From Bacillota bacterium (GTDB lineage Bacteria > Bacillota > Limnochordia > DTU087): DNA of 34,995 nucleotides. The notes beneath the pieces are model-generated. The model did no database searches and was not told the DNA's origin. It worked only from the letters and a program-made list of their open reading frames with translations. The translations under genes were made by a program, and so were the position numbers. The stretch spans positions 1 through 34,995 of the forward strand of contig JAAZMR010000114.1 in assembly GCA_012798695.1 (NCBI GenBank), given 5' to 3'. Below, one piece after another: positions 1 to 7,929 of the stretch. Numbering within the stretch: the first letter of the stretch is position 1; every line of letters starts with the position of its first letter.

Positions 1-84
1 CCACCAGATGCTGTGCGAGAGCATTATGGGCTAACAGCAAGCAAGATAGCGGAAAGCGTACAGGCTTTCATCCGACGCAACTAG
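1..84 (+). CDS. Transketolase C-terminal fragment (partial, 5' end outside window)
   Basis: The first 27 codons are open from base 1 and end at TAG 82-84. They encode a peptide containing VREHYGLTASKIAESVQAF. This resembles the extreme C-terminus of transketolase (or its C-terminal subunit), which usually ends with a 'GLTA..I' helix. Transketolase moves two-carbon units between sugar phosphates in the cytoplasm. The gene sits 58 nt upstream of a sugar kinase on the same strand, so the two may be co-transcribed in a sugar-catabolic operon. Only the tail is visible, so the call rests on one short motif and its context. Confidence 0.55.
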   Translation, partial: PPDAVREHYGLTASKIAESVQAFIRRN

Positions 85-142
85 TCGATAAAGTTAGAAG
101 GCAAATGAGCATTTTGAACAGCTAGTGGAAAGGGGAGCTTCC

Positions 143-1639
143 GTGGGCGAGCCTTGCATTATCTCAGTAGATGAGGGTACAACAGGTACTCGGGCGCTGC
201 TTGTGGATGGGCATGGGCAGGTGATCAAGCAGGCATATCGCCGGCTGAACTTGTTCTATCCCCACCCCGGATGGGTAGAACAAGATGCGATGGAAATATG
301 GGAGAGTACACGGGTGGTCTTAGCTGAAGTCATTGACGCAGCGAGGGCGATGTCACGGGACATAGTCGGTTTGGCTATCACCAACCAACGGGAGACCGTG
401 GTCATGTGGGATGCCACAACCGGTGAGCCCCTGCATCCGGCTATCGTGTGGCAATGTCGCAGAACCGAGAAGATCTGTGATGGGCTAAAGGCCGAAGGCC
501 TTGAGGAACTCATCCGAGCCAAGACAGGCCTTCCTATCGATCCTTATTTTTCAGCTACTAAGATGGCATGGATGTTAACAGCAGTCGATGGTGTGGCCAG
601 ACTTGCTCGGCAAGATAGGGTCTGCTTGGGAACAGTTGATAGCTGGCTGGTCTGGAACCTCACCGGGGGCAAGGCGCATGTAACAGATGTAAGTAATGCG
701 GCTAGAACGCAATTAATGGATATTCATACTTTGAGCTGGTCCGAGACTCTGGCTGAAATCTTTGATGTGCCGCTAGGGTGTTTGCCTAAGATTGTCCCCA
801 GTGGTGGGGAGCTGGCAACTACCAGCCAAGTGGAAGGCATTTCTGAGGGTATACCGATTTTAGCCATTATGGGTGATTCTCAAGCTGCGCTTTATGGAGA
901 GGCGGCATTTGAACCGGGAGATGCCAAGGTAACCTATGGTACGGGTTCTTCCATTTTGGTCAATACTGGGAAGCAACCGCGGCCTCCAGAGAACGGCCTG
1001 GCGACAACTGTAGCTTGGCAAGTTCATGGTGAGACCTTCTATGCCCTGGAAGGAATCATACATAGTACTGGTGCCGGCCTTGAATGGTTACGAGAGGGGT
1101 TACAGATCATCTCCGATGCGGCAGAAAGTGAAGCCTTGGCACAAAGTGTTCCCGATGCCGGTGATGTGTTTTTTGTGCCTGCCTTTGCCGGCTTAGGGAC
1201 ACCTTGGTGGAATGCCTCAGCTCGGGGCGTGATTGTGGGTATTACCAGGGGCACCAAGCGAGAGCATATTGTGCGAGCTGCACTAGATGCTATAGCTCTG
1301 CAAGTAAGAGATGTGTTTGATGTCATAGATGCCACTACCTCTGATGCAGGTGGAGTAGTTTATTGCAGTGGCGGTGGTTCACGCAATCGCTATCTGATGC
1401 AGCTGCAAGCAGATCTTCTGCAACGCCCGATTATTACCGCAATGAACCCTGAAGCGTCGGCCAGGGGAGTCGCGACTATGGCTGGGTTGGTTGCCGACCT
1501 CTGGAGCAGTCGCGAACTCGTGGAGTTGCATAGATCCTTATCCGGAAAACACTATGTGCCCAAAAAGACGTCTGCGGAAATGGAGCCCATGGTAAGCCGC
1601 TGGCATGAGGCAGTAAAACGTTCATTGAATTGGTCGTAA
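143..1639 (+). CDS. FGGY-family carbohydrate kinase, glycerol-kinase-like
   Basis: An ATP-dependent polyol/sugar kinase of the FGGY family, closest by eye to glycerol kinase (498 codons; GlpK is about 500). Visible motifs are SVDEGTTGTRA (phosphate-1 loop), ITNQRETVVMWD, AIVWQCRRT, DPYFSATK, MGDSQAALYG and FAGLGTPWW. Counting from GTG 143, residue numbers match E. coli GlpK: R83, E84, W103, Y135 and D245 (catalytic base) are kept. Position 246 (Gln in E. coli) and position 270 (Phe) are both Ser here. Those two residues contact glycerol, so the true substrate may be another polyol or ketose. GTG 143 is chosen because an AAAGGGGAG Shine-Dalgarno lies just upstream and the numbering fits the family; GTG 125 is also in frame. 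It lies between a transketolase tail and a nucleoside-hydrolase-like gene. Confidence 0.85.
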   Translation: MGEPCIISVDEGTTGTRALLVDGHGQVIKQAYRRLNLFYPHPGWVEQDAMEIWESTRVVLAEVIDAARAMSRDIVGLAITNQRETVVMWDATTGEPLHPAIVWQCRRTEKICDGLKAEGLEELIRAKTGLPIDPYFSATKMAWMLTAVDGVARLARQDRVCLGTVDSWLVWNLTGGKAHVTDVSNAARTQLMDIHTLSWSETLAEIFDVPLGCLPKIVPSGGELATTSQVEGISEGIPILAIMGDSQAALYGEAAFEPGDAKVTYGTGSSILVNTGKQPRPPENGLATTVAWQVHGETFYALEGIIHSTGAGLEWLREGLQIISDAAESEALAQSVPDAGDVFFVPAFAGLGTPWWNASARGVIVGITRGTKREHIVRAALDAIALQVRDVFDVIDATTSDAGGVVYCSGGGSRNRYLMQLQADLLQRPIITAMNPEASARGVATMAGLVADLWSSRELVELHRSLSGKHYVPKKTSAEMEPMVSRWHEAVKRSLNWS

Positions 1640-1716
1640 TAGTATCTATATGGTAACTGCCCTCATGTTGGTGAGGGATATGTTAAGAAAACAAAAAAGT
1701 GCAAGGAGTTGAAGAC

Positions 1717-2601
1717 ATGGACATACGCTTTCCCAAAGAGAAGCAAGCGAGGGTGATAGTGAATACTGATGCAAAAAACGAAGCTGATGACCAGTTCGCT
1801 ATTGTACATGCATTACTAACACCTAGCTTTGATCTTCACGGTATCATTCCTGCCCACTTTGGGACTCGGAAAACTGCAAGAAGCATGGAAGCAAGTCGAG
1901 CTGAAGTGGATAAGCTACTTGAGCTGATGCAGTGGGAGGGAAAGGTTGTAGTAAAAAACGGTGCTCCTAGTGCTATCCCAGACGAGCAGACACCGGTACC
2001 ATCTCCTGGTGCAGAGCTCATTATCGAAGAGGCACTACGTGATGATCCGAGGCCTCTACACGTGGCTTTTTATGGACCTTTGACTGATATGGCATCGGCT
2101 CTGCTGATGGAGCCCAAGATTGAAGAACGAAATATTCGCGTGGTGTGGATTGGTGGGGGGCCATGGCCGATTGGAGGCCGAGAGTACAATCTCTCCAATG
2201 ATATCAATGCTGCCAATGTAGTTTTTCGGTCTAGACTTGAGGTATGGCAGATTCCCAGTACTGTATATCGATTGATGCCAGTCAGCTATGCAGAGCTCAT
2301 GGAAAAAGTTTACCCCCATGGTCCATTAGGTCGCTATTTGGTAGAGCAATTGCTGGAGTGGAATACAGCAAACGTTGCTGGTCATATAGAACATCGCTCC
2401 TTGGGTGATTCCCCGGCTGTAGGGGTGATCATGTATCCAGACTGTGGCTGTTGGAATTGGCGCCCGGCTCCGGAATTCGACCAACAGATGCACTATATCC
2501 ATACAGGAGCTCATAGGCCGATTCGGGTTTATGAGTCTGTTGATGCACGATTTATCCACGAAGATTTCTTCGCTAAATTGGCGCTATTTGCCAGAAAGTG
2601 A
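1717..2601 (+). CDS. Nucleoside-hydrolase-fold (IUNH-like) protein, catalytic His missing
   Basis: A 294-residue protein of the inosine/uridine nucleoside N-ribohydrolase fold, no signal peptide. The N-terminal metal loop reads NTDAKNEADDQFA, with D18, D24 and D25 as expected calcium ligands; the loop is two residues longer than the usual DPGIDD. The second signature is EYNLSNDINAANVVF (156-170), which fits the substrate-binding E..N of the family. In the C-terminal half the usual His-Asp pair is replaced by GDSPAV (G230, D231), so the metal Asp remains but the proton-donor His is absent. It may hydrolyse an unusual N- or O-riboside rather than common nucleosides; that is inference. ATG 1717 is chosen because AAGGAG lies 8 nt upstream. 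It is followed by a sugar ABC importer on the same strand. Confidence 0.8.
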   Translation: MDIRFPKEKQARVIVNTDAKNEADDQFAIVHALLTPSFDLHGIIPAHFGTRKTARSMEASRAEVDKLLELMQWEGKVVVKNGAPSAIPDEQTPVPSPGAELIIEEALRDDPRPLHVAFYGPLTDMASALLMEPKIEERNIRVVWIGGGPWPIGGREYNLSNDINAANVVFRSRLEVWQIPSTVYRLMPVSYAELMEKVYPHGPLGRYLVEQLLEWNTANVAGHIEHRSLGDSPAVGVIMYPDCGCWNWRPAPEFDQQMHYIHTGAHRPIRVYESVDARFIHEDFFAKLALFARK

Positions 2602-2748
2602 TTGGAGTTGGAGCAAGAGTCGTACTGAAGAAAGGAGAGATGCGCATAGACTATCTGGGCGAGTCGTGGTTTCTGTAGATGCATGAGACTTCGTTGTTTG
2701 GGTGGTTGTGGAGCGAAGCGAATACCATTAAAGAAGGGGTTGAATAGA

Positions 2749-4021
2749 TTGAAGACTAAGTCGTGGAACTTCAGATTAACGGTAGTAGTGCTGACTCTAT
2801 TGATCATGGCAATAGGAGCAGTACAATCGTACGCGGCACCCATTACTTTGCGAGTTATGACCGTATGGGGTGGAGAAGCAAAGCCGTATCTGGATCAGCT
2901 ATTTGCTGAATACAGTAAAGTAAACCCCAATGTGAAAATCGTTCATGAGGTAACCGCAGGTGCAGGAGCTGCCACCTACCAGGAAGTCCTGCAGACAGGG
3001 TTCGGAGCAGGAAGCGGTCCTGACGTCTATTTTGAGTGGAGTGGAGAATTAGCCGGCTACTTCATCGATTCAGGATTTGCAGAGCCTCTGGAGCCTTATT
3101 ATGAGAAATATGGTTGGGATGAAATACTAATCCCCTGGGCAGTAGAAGCGTTGAAGCGGAATGGCAAGGTATATGGTGTACCTATGTCAACACATGGGAT
3201 GACATTTTGGTATCGGGTTGACCTCTTTGAGGAACTCGGCGTAGAGGTACCGACCACCTATGCCGAATTTGGAGGCTATCTGCGAAAAGGCTAAGGCAAG
3301 GGGCTTATACGGTCTGTCCTTAGGTGGGAAATACGATTGGCAGACCATGCGCCTCTTGGATTTCCTGATTGAGTACGCCGCGGGTCCAGAACTGCGCAAT
3401 AAACTCAATGCCCTAGAAACCAGTTGGGATTGTCCTGAGGTAGTAGAAGCCTTTACGCTCTTCAAGAAGTGGGTTGACAATGGGTGGATCACTCCTGGCT
3501 TCCTAGCAGTTGCCCCTGATGATGCCAGAATGCCTTGGTATCAAGGAGCTGCCTTAATGGTATTTGAGGGAAGTTGGATGGAGAGAACACTGGTTGGCGA
3601 TGGACAGGATCCCTTTAACTTCGGTTTCTTCCTCAACCCGACCGGGCATAAACCCCTTAGGATCTCTGGGTTCCCGGAGCAGTTCATGATCTCTTCAATC
3701 TCCAAACACAAGGATGAGGCGGCCGCTTTCATTGACTGGGTAATTCAGCCCGAAATCCAGCAGAGGGGTTTGGGGACAGCCTTCGGAAGTACTGGGACGA
3801 TCGGAGTTGCACCTGACAAGAATGAATTGCCAAACACCTATAAGTGGCGTCAGGTTCTAACTACTTTAGAGGATACTTATCCTCCTTCTGACCAAGTGTT
3901 CCAAGCTGAGCTGTTGCATGATTTCTTCGAAGTCCAGGATGGGCTCGTAATCGGAGATATCACCCCTGAACAAGGCGCAAAGCAGTTCCAGAAAGCTGTG
4001 GAACAGTGGCTTAGCCGCTAG
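2749..4021 (+). pseudogene. ABC sugar-binding protein (family 1, MalE/UgpB-like), broken by +1 frameshift
   Basis: The substrate-binding subunit of a carbohydrate ABC importer, split over two frames. The first part has a signal peptide (MKTKSW, hydrophobic core, YAA cleavage site) with no lipobox Cys, then LRVMTVWGGEAKPYLDQLF and a segment ending VPTTYAEF. The second part resumes with EAICEKAKARGLYGLSLGGK and runs to the normal C-terminus. Removing one G from TTTGGAGG at about 3269-3276 joins the halves into a protein of about 423 residues, a normal length for the family. TTG 2749 is preferred as start because AGAAGGGG lies about 9 nt upstream and it opens directly into the signal peptide. 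It could be a real inactivating mutation or a sequencing error; all downstream family features are intact. The two permease genes follow. Confidence 0.8.
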
Positions 4022-4049
4022 TAGAGATGACTAGATTGATATGATCAGG

Positions 4050-4081
4050 TCCTGGTCCCACACAACCGTGCGGGACCAGGA
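4050..4081 (+). terminator. Strong hairpin between binding-protein and permease genes
   Basis: The arms TCCTGGTCCC (4050-4059) and GGGACCAGGA (4072-4081) form a perfect 10-bp stem with a 12-nt loop, starting 29 nt after the binding-protein stop. Only TATTTAC follows, so it is not a classic full terminator. In binding-protein importers such a hairpin commonly protects upstream mRNA and lets fewer transcripts reach the permeases. That role is inferred. Confidence 0.55.
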
Positions 4082-4137
4082 TATTTACTCAACTCTACCG
4101 GAGTCGACAATTAGTGGATAGGTAGGTGCTAGACACT

Positions 4138-5004
4138 ATGCAGTTACTAAGACAGGCAAAACGTTATTGGTTCTTGCTTCCGGCATTATTGATTTACGGT
4201 GTTTTCATGATCTATCCTATGCTGCATTCGTTCGCTATCAGTTTGCATGAATGGAATGGATTGGCTCCCGAAATGACGTTTGTTGGATTCCAGAACTATG
4301 TGAATTTTTTCCAGGATCCCGTGTCCTATAGAGTACTGAAGAATAACCTAATCTGGATCGCCTTTTCACTAATCTTCCCTGTTAGTTTGGGCTTGCTGTT
4401 AGCGGTTGCTGTGAACCAGAATATTCCGGGCAAGACCCTCTTTCGCTCGATTTTTTACTCCCCGGCAGTATTGCCGATGATATCCGTGGGTATTATTTGG
4501 GCGTGGATCTATAACCCGATGTTTGGTGCTCTCAATGCTGCCTTGAGAGAGGTTGGATTACACTCATGGACTCGAGGTTGGCTAGCGGATCCAAAGACAG
4601 CTCTGTATGCAGTAATCGCTACAGGAATTTGGAAGGGTACTGGATTTCCGATGATTCTGTTCCTGGCGGGGTTGCAGGACATCCCAAAGGAACTATATGA
4701 ATCGGCGCAGATTGACGGAGCGGGGCGGTTTCAGGTATTCAGACATATCACAATCCCTCTACTACGAGAGACCTTCATTATCGTGATTTCCTTGGTCGTA
4801 GTTGATTCATTGAAAGTTTTCGATCTGGTTTATTCTATGACTTGGGGTGGCCCAGGTCGTGCCACACAGGTCTTAGCAACCTGGATGTATTTCAACACGT
4901 TTCTATATAACAAGGCTGGCTACGGATCTGCTATCGCGTGGATAATGACTGCAATTAGCCTTATCATTGTGTTCCCATATATTAAAGTCATGTCACAACG
5001 ATAG
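4138..5004 (+). CDS. Sugar ABC transporter permease, MalF/UgpA type
   Basis: An inner-membrane permease subunit (288 residues) of the carbohydrate uptake CUT1 class, with about six hydrophobic segments beginning at WFLLPALLIYGVFM. The cytoplasmic EAA loop that docks on the ATPase reads ELYESAQIDGAGRFQVFRHI followed by TIPLL. It pairs with the next gene to form the heterodimeric channel for the binding protein upstream. ATG 4138 is preceded by GGATAGGTAGG at somewhat long spacing; GTG 4126 is an in-frame alternative giving four more residues. The substrate cannot be told from sequence. No ATPase gene is linked. Confidence 0.9.
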   Translation: MQLLRQAKRYWFLLPALLIYGVFMIYPMLHSFAISLHEWNGLAPEMTFVGFQNYVNFFQDPVSYRVLKNNLIWIAFSLIFPVSLGLLLAVAVNQNIPGKTLFRSIFYSPAVLPMISVGIIWAWIYNPMFGALNAALREVGLHSWTRGWLADPKTALYAVIATGIWKGTGFPMILFLAGLQDIPKELYESAQIDGAGRFQVFRHITIPLLRETFIIVISLVVVDSLKVFDLVYSMTWGGPGRATQVLATWMYFNTFLYNKAGYGSAIAWIMTAISLIIVFPYIKVMSQR

Positions 5005-5020
5005 TTTTTGGCTAGGGGGT

Positions 5021-5860
5021 ATGAAAGTGAACTTTCGACATAAGGGCGAAACCATTCTTCTATATCTAGTTCTGATACTAGTCTCAATGCTTTTCCTGTT
5101 TCCGTTTGCCATAGTAATTTTTACCGCAATCAGAACTCAGAAGGATATTGTCATGAGGGGTGTTTTCGCTTTACCGGAGAGTATTCATCTAGAGAGCTTT
5201 CGTGAGGCTTGGTCTCTTGGACGCTTCAATGTCTACTATCGTAATAGTCTATTGATAAGTCTCATCAAGGTTCCGGCAGGGATTCTCGTGGCGTCCATGG
5301 CCGCTTTTCCCTTGGCGAAATGGCAATTTCGTCTACGTGATACGATTTTCCTATTGTTCTTAGCAGGGATTGGAATTCCAATACACGTCACCTTATTACC
5401 TAACACTATTTTACTGAACAAACTTGGTATCCTGGATACTTTAGTAGGTCTGTTCTTCCCGTACATAGCATACGGGCTGCCTCTACAGATATTAGTATGC
5501 CGCGGCTTTTTCCGTACCATACCTGATGAACTGATGGATGCAGCATATATCGATGGTTGCTCAGATGCCAGGATATATTGGAGCATCATTCTACCTTTGG
5601 CAAAGCCGGCTTTGGCTGCTTTATGTATAATTGACTTCCTTGGTACATGGAATGAATTTATGATGGCCCTGATCTTTATTCACTCTGATAAGTGGAAAAC
5701 AGTTCCCTTAGGGATGATGTATTTCCAGGGGCAGTTTTCTTCGTCCTATCCGGTGATTAATGCTGGTGTATTAATATCAATCGTTCCAGTACTCTTGATC
5801 TATATTTTCCTGCAGAGGTATTTCGTCTCTGGGATTACAGCTGGTGCTGTCAAGGGCTAA
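5021..5860 (+). CDS. Sugar ABC transporter permease, MalG/UgpE type
   Basis: The second CUT1 permease (about 280 residues) with a first hydrophobic segment LLYLVLILVSMLFLFPFA and the EAA loop ELMDAAYIDGCSDARIYWSI followed by ILPLAKPAL, as in MalG. It begins 16 nt after the partner permease. A GGGGGT ribosome site ends next to ATG 5021, so GTG 5027 (two codons in) has the better spacing and may be the real start. The gene is the last of its operon; a good terminator lies about 100 nt downstream. Confidence 0.9.
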   Translation: MKVNFRHKGETILLYLVLILVSMLFLFPFAIVIFTAIRTQKDIVMRGVFALPESIHLESFREAWSLGRFNVYYRNSLLISLIKVPAGILVASMAAFPLAKWQFRLRDTIFLLFLAGIGIPIHVTLLPNTILLNKLGILDTLVGLFFPYIAYGLPLQILVCRGFFRTIPDELMDAAYIDGCSDARIYWSIILPLAKPALAALCIIDFLGTWNEFMMALIFIHSDKWKTVPLGMMYFQGQFSSSYPVINAGVLISIVPVLLIYIFLQRYFVSGITAGAVKG

Positions 5861-5957
5861 CATAATGGGTGATCGGTTAGCAGCAGTAATTGGTGAAACG
5901 CGGTTTCTTTCAAGAAGAGATTGGTGCCTGTGAGCAGCATTAAAGCCATTCCTGGGG

Positions 5958-5988
5958 TAGTGGCAGCCTTTCGGCTGCCACTATTTTG
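5958..5988 (+). terminator. Intrinsic terminator between convergent genes
   Basis: TAGTGGCAGCC (5958-5968) and GGCTGCCACTA (5973-5983) form a perfect 11-bp stem with a TTTC tetraloop, followed by TTTTG on the plus strand. It lies between the plus-strand importer operon and the convergent minus-strand gene ending at 6031. The symmetric stem may also serve the minus strand, but there is no U-tract on that side. Confidence 0.8.
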
Positions 5989-6030
5989 ATCACTGTTTCA
6001 ATGCCGCCGAACGTTTCGGATAACAAGCCA

Positions 6031-7371
6031 TTACTCTACAGTAGCAATAACGCGCCGGTACCTTGTCAGTGGTGGAGTTCCGGAATCGGTCACTTCCAAT
6101 ATGATATGGATGGTGTCTCCTGGAATCACGTCTTTAGGGACAATGAAGTAAGCGTCTTTATTGTTTGCGTTACGAATATCCACTGTACCATGGTATGTAT
6201 CCGCATCACCATATTGCCACCAGCGGTAGCTGAGTGAGTCGTTATCTGGATCGCTGGCTGTACCGCTTAGCCCAACTGTCATTCCAGGTCGTACTATAAG
6301 ATCTTCCGGGTGGTTTAGGTGCACGACCGGAGGATGATTGGCTTCGTTGAAGTCCATTATGCACCAGTCTGCGCGGCTAGCCCAATCGTTCTGGAACGCT
6401 TTCGCCCAGCGCCAGATGGGCTTATTTATGTCACCATCATCCCATGCATTGAGCCAATGGTTCCCGTAAAGCGGCGCTGGTCCATTGGTAAAGGGCGTGT
6501 CTGCAAAGGGATAGATCTGGACAAAGCGTCCACCCCATCCACCATATGAGGGATGCTCGAGGCTACGGAGGCCAACATCAATCTGATGCATGAATGCGGG
6601 CGAATCACCCTCAGAACGGAAATCGTTTTTCTCAAATGCTAGAGTAGTGTCAGCAAACCTTTGGGTGTGGTTTTCTGTATATGCCTCATATAAGGCCATC
6701 AAGGGACCATGTCCTTTCAAGATATTTTTCTCCATCCATGGACCCCGAAAGTACTCTGCCACATCTGGTGGCATGCTTCTTTTCCAAGCGTAGGCGATGC
6801 ATCCGAATTGCTGAATACTATTCAAAACTTGGATTGTAGGCCAATTGGGAATGATATATTCCATGAGTGTACGATCCTGATCCAGGATCACGTAGAGAAT
6901 AGCTTGCTTGGAGACTCTCTCTATCTCTAACGAATACTGTTCTTGGATGGTTTTAAGGGCTCGCGCGATAGTGTTGGTACCACCCCATGCTTGTAGGTAT
7001 ACTGGGCCAGGCTTTTCGTCTAGAAGTACTTCCACGATACGATTCGAACCAGGTGTCTCTTTTCCCATCTCCCCTACGTGGTAGGTGTTGCCCACAAACG
7101 TGACATTCCTGAGGTACTGCGGAGCCGGATAACCATCAGCATGTTGCTTCAGATTGTCATAGACTTGTTCATATCGATCGATCCATCGTTCGATCCAATC
7201 AGGTGGCTCCCAGTCGTGACCGTCCCAGTGAAACATCGAGCTGCTATTGATAATCCCCTCAATTTCAAACTCATTAGCATATTGTAAGAAACGTACCATC
7301 GAACAGCGATCATCGATCTCACCATCAGTAGTCACAATAACGCGGGGTCTGGGATTTGCGACAGAATTCAT
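6031..7371 (-). CDS. Sde182-type cellulose-binding nucleoside-hydrolase-like protein (DUF1593)
   Basis: A 446-residue protein of the DUF1593/Sde182 family. The N-terminal nucleoside-hydrolase-like domain (about 10-265) starts with RVIVTTDGEIDDRCSMVRFL, where D16, D20 and D21 match the metal-binding Asp cluster, and contains QAWGGTNTIARAL. The C-terminal domain (about 350-446, HPPVVHLNHPEDLIVRPG onward) is the beta-sandwich found at the end of Sde182 homologues. The family name comes from a Saccharophagus protein reported to bind cellulose; its enzymatic role is unclear. There is no signal peptide, so it appears cytoplasmic. ATG 7371 is chosen because GGAGGAG lies 5 nt upstream; TTG 7374 is an alternative. 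It is the only minus-strand gene here and lies between two sugar importers. Confidence 0.8.
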   Translation of the reverse strand: MNSVANPRPRVIVTTDGEIDDRCSMVRFLQYANEFEIEGIINSSSMFHWDGHDWEPPDWIERWIDRYEQVYDNLKQHADGYPAPQYLRNVTFVGNTYHVGEMGKETPGSNRIVEVLLDEKPGPVYLQAWGGTNTIARALKTIQEQYSLEIERVSKQAILYVILDQDRTLMEYIIPNWPTIQVLNSIQQFGCIAYAWKRSMPPDVAEYFRGPWMEKNILKGHGPLMALYEAYTENHTQRFADTTLAFEKNDFRSEGDSPAFMHQIDVGLRSLEHPSYGGWGGRFVQIYPFADTPFTNGPAPLYGNHWLNAWDDGDINKPIWRWAKAFQNDWASRADWCIMDFNEANHPPVVHLNHPEDLIVRPGMTVGLSGTASDPDNDSLSYRWWQYGDADTYHGTVDIRNANNKDAYFIVPKDVIPGDTIHIILEVTDSGTPPLTRYRRVIATVE

Positions 7372-7633
7372 CAATACTCCTCCTCACCTTTTGAGTAGTT
7401 CTCCGGGCTTTCAGAACTTGTCTGACTGATATGGAGAATCCTCATCATAGATGGTAATCGTCATGAACTAAGGTGCATGGGGAAACCTAAGAAAACATTC
7501 GTGGACAGATCTAGAAATGCCTTCCCTCGGCGCCTCAAACATCCTGTAGATGGCCGGTTGAGCAAGTCTGTGTTAGCCAGGGACAATTTACTATATGGTC
7601 AACCAACAAAGAACGAAATTCTTAATGAAGAAT

Positions 7634-7653
7634 CATATACAATGCTGTATATG
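7634..7653. promoter_or_regulatory. Perfect palindrome, candidate operator
   Basis: CATATACA and TGTATATG (8-bp arms) flank ATGC, giving a 20-bp inverted repeat. It lies about 52 bp upstream of a TATAAT at 7706-7711. The size and symmetry fit a dimeric regulator such as a LacI- or GntR-family sugar repressor/activator, but no regulator gene is nearby and the assignment is inferred. Confidence 0.45.
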
Positions 7654-7682
7654 GGAGGAATCAAATAGAACGGGACGAATGT

Positions 7683-7711
7683 CTTATACATCAGACCAAA
7701 AAGCATATAAT
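7683..7711 (+). promoter_or_regulatory. Weak sigma-A-like promoter candidate for the second sugar importer
   Basis: A perfect -10 hexamer TATAAT (7706-7711) lies in AT-rich DNA. At 17-bp spacing the -35 position reads CTTATA, which is poor, so activation by a regulator would be expected. It would give a leader of about 210 nt before the binding-protein start. Confidence 0.3.
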
Positions 7712-7929
7712 ACAGATATAAAACTAGTATACAAACCAAGAGAAGGGGGGTACAGATTCTTTTAGGAAGAGCGACGTGTGTGAAAGGTACGGGTGATTTG
7801 GGAGAAAACTTATGGGTTAGGGAGTGTTGTGAGCGATGCAGAAATGTATGTTTTGGAACTATCTTTTGGGAAATCATAAGCTTTTGGTGAAGTCCCGTGG
7901 GGTTACTAATGATAATGGGAGGTAGTAAA

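Larger units (their letters stand above)
7372..7929. other. Divergent intergenic region with no credible gene
   Basis: This 558-nt gap separates the minus-strand Sde182 gene from the plus-strand binding-protein gene. It is more AT-rich than the flanking genes and holds a perfect palindrome (7634-7653) and one promoter-like TATAAT. Short open frames exist (for example 7477-7668) but show no recognisable domain and lack a convincing ribosome site. The leader from the putative promoter to the start codon would be about 210 nt; no riboswitch class was recognised in it. Confidence 0.6.

Noticed and set aside
3262-3294. Programmed +1 ribosomal frameshifting in the sugar-binding protein
   Set aside because: No slippery run, rare-codon pause or internal Shine-Dalgarno is evident at TTTGGAGG, and this family is not known to use recoding.
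7477-7668. A 63-codon plus-strand open frame in the divergent intergenic region
   Set aside because: No recognisable domain and no convincing ribosome site; its 3' end runs through the palindrome. Better read as regulatory DNA.
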